Below are positions 9,992-16,508 of a stretch of DNA of 64,000 nucleotides, piece after piece (the stretch's first letter is position 1; each line of letters starts with the position of its first letter). Source of the stretch: Pseudomonas taiwanensis (GTDB taxonomy: Bacteria; Pseudomonadota; Gammaproteobacteria; Pseudomonadales; Pseudomonadaceae). The notes under the pieces were generated by a model. The model was given only the letters and a program-made list of their open reading frames with translations, ran no database searches and was not told the origin of the DNA. The DNA lies in contig NZ_QJRF01000076.1 of assembly GCF_013393345.1 (NCBI RefSeq), positions 1-64,000 on the forward strand, read 5' to 3'. Made by a program: the position numbers and the translations under genes.

Positions 9992-10099
9992 TGGAGAGGC
10001 TCCCGACAAGTTGAAAAATGCACGCAAGCATGAAAGCGCCGGATCGGGATTTTCGCCAGCGATTTTGGTCGGGTCGATGACCAGACGGCGGAGCCTTTC

Positions 10100-10119
10100 G
10101 CGAATGAATTCGCTCCCAC
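10100..10119. repeat. Copy of a dispersed palindromic repeat
   Basis: GCGAATGAATTCGC followed by TCCCACA. The same 14-base core is at 29971-29984, followed by CCCCACA. It lies in the 5' region of the AzoR-like gene. Confidence 0.5.
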
Positions 10120-10156
10120 AGGTTCACCTTTCCCCGACACGTGGCTCAACGCTTTT

Positions 10157-10243
10157 CGTAGGGTGGATGACGCTCTTTTCATCCACCAGCGGTGCCCGGC
10201 CAATGCCCCAGCGGTGGACCGGTAAAGCGTGGTCCACCCTACG
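10157..10243. repeat. Dispersed inverted repeat, GTAGGGTGGAT family, full unit
   Basis: It begins CGTAGGGTGGATGACGCTC and ends TCCACCCTACG, so the outer ends are inverted copies. A near-identical full unit lies at 60068-60140 and a half unit at 45720-45749. This unit sits in the 476-bp gap before the integrase gene, just outside the element boundary. Confidence 0.7.
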
Positions 10244-10283
10244 GATGAAGCCCATTTTTGCCCCTGACCTGATACCCAGAATG

Positions 10284-10312
10284 AAAAAGCCCGGCACTTG
10301 GCCGGGCTTTTT
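10284..10312. other. Putative attL, left 29-bp direct repeat of the integrative element
   Basis: Five A, then GCCCGGCACTTGGCCGGGC, then five T, identical to 27168-27196. The sequence is a 12-bp stem with a 5-base loop and works as a bidirectional terminator. The right copy lies directly after speA, so this copy would be the duplicated half made on integration. The integrase gene begins 156 bp away. Hairpins with GCCCGGC/GCCGGGC stems are common Pseudomonas terminators, which weakens the inference, but loop, orientation and neighbouring arm repeats all match. Confidence 0.65.
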
Positions 10313-10410
10313 TATTTCCGTGGTTGTCCATGCCACTTCGCTATACCTATTGAGTACTGGGGTTTTCCGCTATTATCGTGTCTCCAGAGTCCCGCCCGTA
10401 TCTACCGCAT

Positions 10411-10450
10411 CCCACAAAAAAGTGTGGGGTTGAGTGTGGGGTTAGGCTTG
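10411..10450 (+). promoter_or_regulatory. Putative integrase arm-type sites and palindrome before the integrase gene
   Basis: GTGGGGTTGAGTGTGGGGTT followed by AGGCTTG at 10424-10450 is repeated with two differences at 27100-27125, in the same orientation. GTGTGGGGTT occurs as a partial tandem. CCCACA (10411-10416) and TGTGGG (10423-10428) form a small palindrome over the first copy. The location, 18 bp before the integrase ATG, would also suit autoregulation. Confidence 0.55.
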
Positions 10451-10467
10451 AGCATTGAGGAAGTAGC

Positions 10468-11709
10468 ATGAGCGGATTGAACCCCAAACAGGTTGAGCAC
10501 TTGAGCGAGCCGGGCCGGTATCTGGACGGTGACGGGCTGTACCTCGTCGTGAGCAATGCGGGTAGCAAATCATGGCTGCTGCGCTATCAACTCGGTGGCA
10601 AGCGCCGGGATATGGGGCTGGGCCCGTATCCGACCGTTGCGCTCAAGGCCGCACGGCTGGCGGCCACTGAGGCACGCTCGCTCATCATGCAGGGCCGTGA
10701 CCCGCTGGACGAGCGCAAGGCAGAGCAGCAGCGCCAGAAGGAGCAGCGGAAGGCTGAAAAAGCCAAGGCCGTCACCTTCAAGTCACTGGCGGAGGATTAC
10801 CACCGGGCGCATTTCGACCATGTAACCAAGGCCTGGCGCGCCGGCTGGCTGTCGAAGATGGAGCGCTATGTCTTTCCGGTCCTGGGTGAGCTGTCGCCCG
10901 CCAGTATCGACACTGAGTTGGTCATTCGCGCGCTCAGGCCGATTTGGAACGCAAAGCCGCGCACGGCCAATGAGGTCCGGGGCCAGATTGAAAGCGTCTT
11001 GGATTCCGCCAAGGCGCTTGGCCTTCGATCTGGCGAGAATCCGGCCCGCTGGCGCGGCCATCTGGACAGCCTGCTGAGCCGTGCCGACAAGAAGCGGGCC
11101 GCGCAGAAGACCAATCATCCGTCGATGCCCTGGCGCGATCTGCCCGCATTCATGGGCAAGCTCGCCGCTACCACTGGCCGCGATACACAGGCGCTGCAAC
11201 TGGTGATCCTGACCGCCGCGCGGGCGGGCATGGTGCGTTTGGCGACCTGGGATGAGTTCGACCTGGAAGCTGCCACCTGGAACCTGCTACCCGAGCGCAT
11301 GAAGACCCGGCAGGCGTTCGCCATCCCGTTGTCGAAGCAGGTCGTGGAATTGCTGCGCACCATCCCGCGCATGGTCGGCAGCCCCTACCTGTTTCCTGGT
11401 ACTGGAAAGTCCGGTGTGATGGGACGAATCGCGTTCCTTCAGTTGCTGCGTACCCTGGAGCAGCCCGACATCACCACTCACGGCTTCCGGGCCACCTTCC
11501 GCACCTGGGCCAGCGAATGCACCCACTATCCGCGCGAGGTCTCCGAGCTGGCGCTGGCGCATGATGAGCGCGACCAGACCGAAGCCGCCTACAGCCGCAG
11601 TAACCTGCTGGAGAAGCGCCGCGATCTGATGCAGGTCTGGGCCGACTTTGCCACCACTCCGCCCGTGGCGAATGTCATTCACGGCGCGTTTGGGCGGGCC
11701 GAAGCATGA
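10468..11709 (+). CDS. Tyrosine integrase, DUF4102 (P4-type) N-terminal domain
   Basis: 413 residues. The N-terminal arm-binding domain (LSEPGRYLDGDGLYLVV, KSWLLRYQLGGKRRDMGLG) is the DUF4102 type. It is followed by a SAM-like core-binding domain and the catalytic domain. Catalytic residues are visible as R252 (TAARAGM), H338 and R341 (HGFRATFR), H365 (LALAHDE) and Y375 (AAYSR). It should excise and integrate the element at the speA terminator. Transcription runs away from attL. The stop overlaps the next ATG by four bases, so the following gene is translationally coupled. Confidence 0.92.
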   Translation: MSGLNPKQVEHLSEPGRYLDGDGLYLVVSNAGSKSWLLRYQLGGKRRDMGLGPYPTVALKAARLAATEARSLIMQGRDPLDERKAEQQRQKEQRKAEKAKAVTFKSLAEDYHRAHFDHVTKAWRAGWLSKMERYVFPVLGELSPASIDTELVIRALRPIWNAKPRTANEVRGQIESVLDSAKALGLRSGENPARWRGHLDSLLSRADKKRAAQKTNHPSMPWRDLPAFMGKLAATTGRDTQALQLVILTAARAGMVRLATWDEFDLEAATWNLLPERMKTRQAFAIPLSKQVVELLRTIPRMVGSPYLFPGTGKSGVMGRIAFLQLLRTLEQPDITTHGFRATFRTWASECTHYPREVSELALAHDERDQTEAAYSRSNLLEKRRDLMQVWADFATTPPVANVIHGAFGRAEA

Positions 11710-12413
11710 GCAGCAAGTACAAGCCCCGCCAATACACGGGCGACTTGGCAGGACCTATCAGGCCGAAACCGCTTGGGCTGTTGGCTGGTCCCGAGGAGTT
11801 CGCGGCGCAGGCTCGGGAAATCCAGGCTGAGCAAGAGCGACGGCTGGTCCTGCTTTTTGAAGCGCACGGTGTTGAAGCTGGAGATTGGTGGGGGCTGGGT
11901 TCGTGCCTGGTGCTCGACTTGCCCGGCTTCCAAATTGAGTTTGGCCCTGGTCCTGGCAGGCCTCAGGTTTGGCACACACTCGCTCGCGCCATATTGGTGG
12001 TGAGTATTGAAGAGCTTGAGACGAAGGGGCTTACAAAGAAACAGGCGTGCGCGCGTTTGGCGGGCGTGGAGCCATGGAAATCCATGGTCGGTCACTCGAA
12101 TGGCGGCGGGACACTGAGGAACGAGGCCACCCGCCTAGATGAAGTCGGAAAAAATTACCTTCGAATGGTTCGTGATGGCCGCGCGCTCAGTCATACGTAT
12201 CTCGCGTGTATAGACGAGCTCCTCGCGCTTATGGATGAGCCTGGGGCTGATCCGGAGGGGTGTCGCAAGCTTGTGGAGGAGCGTCGTGCACTTCTCGAAG
12301 AGCTTGGGACGGAGATGGATGACATTGACGCGCTTCTGAAAAAGCTTGGAACATTTGCACGTAAATACCTTGACCAAAATGACGTGCAACACGGGCAAGA
12401 AGTCGCGCAATAG
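11706..12413 (+). CDS. Hypothetical protein, coupled to the integrase
   Basis: 235 residues, no family recognised. The start overlaps the integrase stop (ATGA). There is no signal peptide or membrane segment. Residues about 145-230 are rich in E, L and K with heptad-like spacing (LLALMDEPGADPEGCRKLVEERRALLEELGTEMDDIDALLKKL), so the C-terminus is probably a coiled coil. The middle contains ELETKGLTKKQACARLAGVEPW, which could be a helix-turn-helix. Linkage to the integrase suggests an element-maintenance role, by position only. Confidence 0.6.
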   Translation: MSSKYKPRQYTGDLAGPIRPKPLGLLAGPEEFAAQAREIQAEQERRLVLLFEAHGVEAGDWWGLGSCLVLDLPGFQIEFGPGPGRPQVWHTLARAILVVSIEELETKGLTKKQACARLAGVEPWKSMVGHSNGGGTLRNEATRLDEVGKNYLRMVRDGRALSHTYLACIDELLALMDEPGADPEGCRKLVEERRALLEELGTEMDDIDALLKKLGTFARKYLDQNDVQHGQEVAQ

Positions 12414-12469
12414 TATCGGTGTCCACGGCGCTAAATGACTTTGGCGCCATTGATTCGCGAGGAGCGAAC

Positions 12470-12745
12470 ATGGACACCCCCCACCCCAAAGGCCACCCCG
12501 TTTCTTTGCTGCGTCTACGCGATGTAATAGCCCGCGTCGGGCTGCAATCCAGCTTCATCTATCAGGCCGTTAAAAAGGGCACTTTCCCGAAGCCTATCAG
12601 GCTCGGCGACAGTGTTTCTGTGGCTTGGCTTGAGTATGAGGTGGAAGCTTGGCTCCAGGCGCGCATTGACTCCCGCCACCCGGTCACCATCCCCCGCCCG
12701 CGTCGTCTCAAAGGGTGTCGTGTATTGGAGCAGGCCAATGACTGA
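12470..12745 (+). CDS. AlpA-family helix-turn-helix regulator, first copy
   Basis: 91 residues from the ATG at 12470, which has GGAG five bases upstream. LRLRDVIARVGLQSSFIYQAVKKGTFPKPIRLG then VAWLEYEVEAWLQARI is the AlpA pattern: a MerR-like winged helix with S.IY..V..G.FPKP and the closing W...EV..W. AlpA proteins in P4-like elements activate the integrase or act as excision factors. The gene overlaps the next AlpA copy by 8 bp. Confidence 0.85.
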   Translation: MDTPHPKGHPVSLLRLRDVIARVGLQSSFIYQAVKKGTFPKPIRLGDSVSVAWLEYEVEAWLQARIDSRHPVTIPRPRRLKGCRVLEQAND

Positions 12746-12950
12746 CTATCTGCGCGTCATGCGTATCGAAGAGGTCATTAAGCGCACCGGGCTGGCCCGT
12801 TCCTCCATCTACAAGTACGCCCTAAACAGGACTTTCCCGCAGCAGGTTCAGCTTGGTGTTGGTGGTGCTGTTGGTTGGCTTGAACATGAGGTTAATGCTT
12901 GGGTGAAGGAGCAAATCGAAAAGAGTCGTGGCGAAACCTCCAATGCATAA
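12738..12950 (+). CDS. AlpA-family helix-turn-helix regulator, second copy
   Basis: 70 residues. MRIEEVIKRTGLARSSIYKYALNRTFPQQVQLG and VGWLEHEVNAWVKEQI align throughout with the previous gene, but the usual FPKP is FPQQ and the protein has a shorter tail. It starts inside the end of the first copy in another frame, so the two are translationally coupled. Two different AlpA proteins could set opposite or sequential control of integration and excision; this is inferred from family and position. Confidence 0.8.
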   Translation: MTDYLRVMRIEEVIKRTGLARSSIYKYALNRTFPQQVQLGVGGAVGWLEHEVNAWVKEQIEKSRGETSNA

Positions 12951-12953
12951 AAA

Positions 12954-12977
12954 AGCCGGACGTAGGCGCGTCCGGCT
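12954..12977 (-). terminator. Hairpin after the second AlpA gene
   Basis: AGCCGGAC and GTCCGGCT flank an 8-base loop. On the plus strand no T-run follows. On the minus strand the stem is followed by a run of T, so it fits a minus-strand terminator better, although no minus-strand gene lies to its right. It may be bidirectional. Confidence 0.4.
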
Positions 12978-13063
12978 GTGCCTGACACTGGTTGGCCTCA
13001 GTGTTCGGCGTGGTCATCGTCGCACCTTCGCCGGCCTTCGACAAAGTCTCGGAGGCAATCTCG

Positions 13064-13285
13064 GTGAGTACCAAAAACGAACTACGTGACCAGCGCGGGC
13101 CTGTCGATGGCGGCCAGGACCCAGGCGGGAGGATCAACCGCTTCTCTGCACCGGGAGACAAGCAGGGCCATCCCACGGGCTTCATCCTGTGGCTCGACGA
13201 CGGTGACCTGCTTATTACGTCGGCGCATCCGCACTCTACTTTCATCTTCCACGGTCAGGGCCGGCGCTGCTGGTTGGAGGGCTGA
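13064..13285 (+). CDS. Small hypothetical protein, GTG start
   Basis: 73 residues if it starts at GTG 13064, which has GGAGG at the right distance; a longer frame from 12992 has no ribosome site. The protein ends FILWLDDGDLLITSAHPHSTFIFHGQGRRCWLEG and stops 3 bp before the replication gene. The composition is that of a soluble protein. No family recognised. It probably belongs to the replication operon. Confidence 0.5.
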   Translation: MSTKNELRDQRGPVDGGQDPGGRINRFSAPGDKQGHPTGFILWLDDGDLLITSAHPHSTFIFHGQGRRCWLEG

Positions 13286-13288
13286 TCA

Positions 13289-13813
13289 ATGGCAGGAGGG
13301 ATTGATTGGTTCCGGTGGCACCACGGTAGCGTCACTGACCCCAAGTTCCAGCTAGTAGCTCGCCGCTCCGGAACCTCACTCCCTGACGTGCTGGCGGTCT
13401 GGGCATATCTGTTGGAATCGGCCAGCACCTCCTCGGATCGGGGCTCATTCGGTGACATCGATTGCGAGGCCCTGGATTGCCTCTTCAACTTTCCTGCCGC
13501 CGAAACGCGCACCGCGAGGATTCTGACCGCCATGGAAGAGCGCGGTCTGGTTACAGGTGGTCGCATTGCAGCGTGGGAGAAACGCCAGCGTAAGCGAGAG
13601 CGCGAAGATGACAACAGCACCGAGCGCGTCAGGAACTATCGGGAAAGGCGGAGGGAGGAAGGCAGTGTGGATGCAACGCCGGGAAACGCCAAGCAACGCG
13701 ATGAAACGTCAGGCAACACCCAGAGTAGAGAAGAGGAGAGAAGAAGAGAGGAGAGCAGAATCCCCCCAAACCCCCCAGGGGGTTCAATGCAATCGCTTCG
13801 CTCTTGCTCTTGA
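13289..13813 (+). CDS. Phage-type replication protein, N-terminal part, probably shortened
   Basis: 174 residues. MAGGIDWFRWHHGSVTDPKFQLVARRSG and VLAVWAYLLESAS are typical of replication-initiator or DnaT/O-like proteins of Pseudomonas prophages and islands: a winged-helix N-terminal domain followed by a charged linker (RKREREDDNSTERVRNYRERRREEG). Homologues I recall continue well beyond this point into a second domain. Here the frame ends after runs of six C, six C and five G (13763-13784), where a frameshift would be easy. It may bind the adjacent hairpin-rich DNA. The family call is by pattern. Confidence 0.6.
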   Translation: MAGGIDWFRWHHGSVTDPKFQLVARRSGTSLPDVLAVWAYLLESASTSSDRGSFGDIDCEALDCLFNFPAAETRTARILTAMEERGLVTGGRIAAWEKRQRKREREDDNSTERVRNYRERRREEGSVDATPGNAKQRDETSGNTQSREEERRREESRIPPNPPGGSMQSLRSCS

Positions 13814-14065
13814 TCGGCCAGGACGATTGAAAATCTCGCTTCGGGCTCTTGTGACCGGCGCGTGAGCGCGAAGCGCGACAGCCGGTTGCCAGGTTGTCCA
13901 CGGGCGAAGCCGGTGGGCAACTGGCCTGGGGTGCACCTCGGTGGTGGGCTGGACCACGGTTCCGGCGCGGAGCGCCGGGGAGGCCTACGGCCTCCTGTGT
14001 TTCGCGGTTTCGCGAGCGAGCGGCTTTAGCTTGATCGGTGTGATAGATGACGCCCCGGAGGTTGT
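13814..14065. other. Hairpin-rich non-coding stretch, possible replication origin
   Basis: No credible gene. Inverted repeats are crowded: an imperfect long stem GCCAGGTTGTCCAC / GTGGGCAACTGGC (about 13888-13927), GTGGT/ACCAC, CCGGCGC GGA GCGCCGG, AGGCC TAC GGCCT, and TCGCG/CGCGA near 14002-14015. TTGTCCACG resembles a DnaA box (7 of 9 positions of TTATNCACA). It directly follows the replication-type gene. Confidence 0.4.
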
Positions 14066-14632
14066 ATGCATGAGCTGCACGAATGGGCCTGCACGGTGGT
14101 GGGCGATCTGCTGGACGGGTTCGACGGTGATCCTGCCGCGTCGATGTTGGGTCTCCTCGCGTTTGGATACGGCCAGCCGGTGCCGGTCTTGCTGGGCTCG
14201 CGCTGGTCCGAGTTTGATCTGCCTTCCTGCATCTGGAGGGTCCAGGGTCAAACCTTGCCGCTGACTGCGCCTTTCCTGGTGCTGCTGGAACGGTATCGAC
14301 GGGTTTGTCCTGATCCGGTCGACCATATGTTTCCTGGGCAGGGCGGCGGCGTGCTGGGCAAGGTGCAGGCCAATGCGAGGGTACTGGAAGTACTGCGGGA
14401 GTTTTTCGACCTGGACGACCTGCGTGCAGTCGCGGTGAGACTGTGCCCCGATCTACGCGGCGCTGAATGGCGGGCGGAATGCCTGCGTCAGTACGCCGAC
14501 CTGGGCGCTACCTGCGAGCAGGTTGGCGCTCTGGAGCAGGAGTTAGACCGGCGCCTGCGGTCATTGGTCGAGGGCTGGCATTTGGCCTTGTGCTTGGCGA
14601 AGGTGATGGAGGCGCGAGGCCTTCCGCGTTGA
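14066..14632 (+). CDS. Integrase-like protein lacking catalytic residues
   Basis: 188 residues, ATG preceded by GGAGG. It aligns with the catalytic domain of the integrase encoded just downstream: RWSEFDL with RWAEFDL, LPLTAPFLVLLERYR with VPLTPELVELLHRYQ, MFPGQGG with LFPGGQG, and LDDLRAVAVRL with SHDLRKMARAG. The first catalytic arginine (TGSR) is Q37 in GYGQ, the HxxR histidine is D117, and there is no C-terminal histidine or tyrosine. It has no arm- or core-binding domain. It could be a dominant partner or directionality factor for an integrase, or a degenerate relic. The relationship is my alignment by eye. Confidence 0.5.
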   Translation: MHELHEWACTVVGDLLDGFDGDPAASMLGLLAFGYGQPVPVLLGSRWSEFDLPSCIWRVQGQTLPLTAPFLVLLERYRRVCPDPVDHMFPGQGGGVLGKVQANARVLEVLREFFDLDDLRAVAVRLCPDLRGAEWRAECLRQYADLGATCEQVGALEQELDRRLRSLVEGWHLALCLAKVMEARGLPR

Positions 14633-14707
14633 TTCGGATGTGGCTGGATGGGAGGCACCGGGTTGGGTCGGGCTGGCGCCTAGATGCATCTCCCTTAGAG
14701 GTGAGCA

Positions 14708-15910
14708 ATGACAACTGAGTATGTGAACTTCAGTGACGCGGCGATCAAGCGGGCGGCGAAAGACGAAGATGTGCGCGTGCTGCGCGATGAGCTGTATCCC
14801 GAGCTGCGGCTGCGTTTTCGTGACAGTCGACGGTTGGCCGCCTGGGACGTCCTGCAGGACGGCAAGTGGAAGAAGGCGGCGGACTGGCCGCGCTGGTCCT
14901 GCAGCGCGATGCAGGCGGCGTTGCCAGGGGTGCTGGCGAGTCGGGCAGCCGGCGCTCAGCCTGCAGGCCGCTTCGGGCAACTGGTTACGGTGAACGACCT
15001 GCTGCGCTGGTACCTGGACTGCCAGTTGGGCAAGTCCGCGCTGTCGAAGGCACGTAAGGCGAGTTGTCGGACGGTGATTCTGAAATGGCTTCTGCCGTAC
15101 CTGGGTGGGGTGTGGGTGGAAGACCTGGACCGGGCGCTGGTGCACCGGGTGTTGATCCAGCCGATTCAGGGTGTACTGGCGCCGGCCACCGTGGCGAAGG
15201 TGTACCGGGTGCTGGTGGCGGCCATCCATGCGGCGCAGAAATTGCGGCGCCTGCCGCGCAATCCGCTGGAGGGGGTGAAGTTCCCGGAGTTCGGCGTCGG
15301 ACCGATCAAGCCCAAGCCGGCGCGGCTGTTGCCCAAGGACGCCGGAGCGGTGGTGGAGCGGCTGGCGGAGCTGTTCTCGGATAAGCCACGCGATTGCATG
15401 TTGCCGCTGCTGATGCTGTGTACCGGCTCGCGGATCGGGGAGACGCGGCAAGCGCGCTGGGCAGAGTTCGATCTCGACGCCGGGTGGTGGGTGATTCCCT
15501 CTGAACACACCAAGACACGCACCCAGCTGGAGGTGCCGTTGACACCGGAGCTGGTCGAGCTGCTACACCGCTACCAGGCAACCCAGGTGCGGAAGCCGAG
15601 TGTCTTCCTGTTCCCCGGAGGGCAAGGGAAACCGCTGTCGGAGCAGGCGGCACAGGGGATCGTCCGTGAGCTGAGCGGCGGGGCATTCACTAGCCATGAC
15701 CTGCGCAAGATGGCACGCGCGGGGTGGGCGCAGCTGGGGGTGGACTACCTGGTGGCCGAGCTGCTGCTGAATCACGCGATGCCGGGACTGACGTCCACCT
15801 ATGTGCAGACGGACTTGTCCAGGCTGAAGCGGGAGGCGCTGGAACTCTGGCAGGGCGTTGGCAATGCCAGGGCGGCGGGTTTGCACCTGGCCGGGCGTTT
15901 CCGCCTGTAG
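14708..15910 (+). CDS. Second tyrosine integrase
   Basis: 400 residues, ATG preceded by GAGGTGAGC. Catalytic residues are R242 (CTGSRIGE), H330 and R333 (SHDLR), H356 (LLNHAM) and Y365 (TSTYVQ). The N-terminus is not a standard DUF4102 arm domain, so it is only distantly related to the integrase at 10468. A complete, probably active recombinase in mid-element suggests either a nested older element or a two-recombinase system. I found no obvious att repeats of its own. Confidence 0.9.
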   Translation: MTTEYVNFSDAAIKRAAKDEDVRVLRDELYPELRLRFRDSRRLAAWDVLQDGKWKKAADWPRWSCSAMQAALPGVLASRAAGAQPAGRFGQLVTVNDLLRWYLDCQLGKSALSKARKASCRTVILKWLLPYLGGVWVEDLDRALVHRVLIQPIQGVLAPATVAKVYRVLVAAIHAAQKLRRLPRNPLEGVKFPEFGVGPIKPKPARLLPKDAGAVVERLAELFSDKPRDCMLPLLMLCTGSRIGETRQARWAEFDLDAGWWVIPSEHTKTRTQLEVPLTPELVELLHRYQATQVRKPSVFLFPGGQGKPLSEQAAQGIVRELSGGAFTSHDLRKMARAGWAQLGVDYLVAELLLNHAMPGLTSTYVQTDLSRLKREALELWQGVGNARAAGLHLAGRFRL

Positions 15911-16508
15911 GTTCAATTTCCAGATTGTTGATTGGGCGCCGCGTACCAGGGCTGGCGCGGCTTTCGGCTGTCGGCTGGTTTTCGAATGTCGGACAATACC
16001 GTCGTTTGCAAAAAACCGGTGTTTTCGGGGGCTTCAGTTGAAGTGTGGGGTGCAGGTGCTGGATGAGGCGGACCGGGCGGAGCGTGGGTGGGGCGTGGTT
16101 TTGGGGGCAGATGGGGATGAGCGGTAGGGGGTGTGTTGGGTCCATGCACGGAAATGTTGGTTTGGGCGGTACGACGCTTGGGGGCGGTCCTTTCCAGCCG
16201 GCGCGCCTCTCGCCCGAATGCCGACAATTGCCGGCGAACTGCTCCAGGTTCCGTTTCTGAAAAACTTCGTGCTCGCATTGCGCACGGAGAATCAATGACT
16301 TGCGAGCGAAACGGACAGGAAATAGCGGCCCGCCGGCCACGCCATTATGCCGGGTAGGTCGACTTGATTGAGCTGGTGGTCGAGATCCCGGTCGAGGCCA
16401 TGGGCGAGCAGTTGGTCGAGTGCCTGCTCAATTCCTGGTCGAGTAGTGGGGGAGCGGTTCGTCGTGTGCAAGGTTGAAGCAGTCGAGTGTCACGAAGCGG
16501 CCGCTAAC
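15911..16508. other. 598-bp stretch without a convincing gene
   Basis: Short open frames exist on both strands but none has both a ribosome site and plausible composition. One 20-codon frame follows CGGAG at about 16295. AAGTGTGGGGT at 16041-16051 repeats the core of the arm-type site near the first integrase. The region ends at the inverted repeat of the first IS and may be debris of a gene interrupted by it. Confidence 0.5.

Noticed and set aside
13941..14264. Plus-strand 107-codon frame in the hairpin region
   Set aside because: It overlaps the integrase-like gene in another frame and has no ribosome site. The inverted repeats explain the stretch better.
16371..16475. Short frame beginning TTG (LIELVVEIPVEAMGEQ)
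   Set aside because: About 34 codons, no ribosome site and no partner; could be a gene remnant but cannot be supported.
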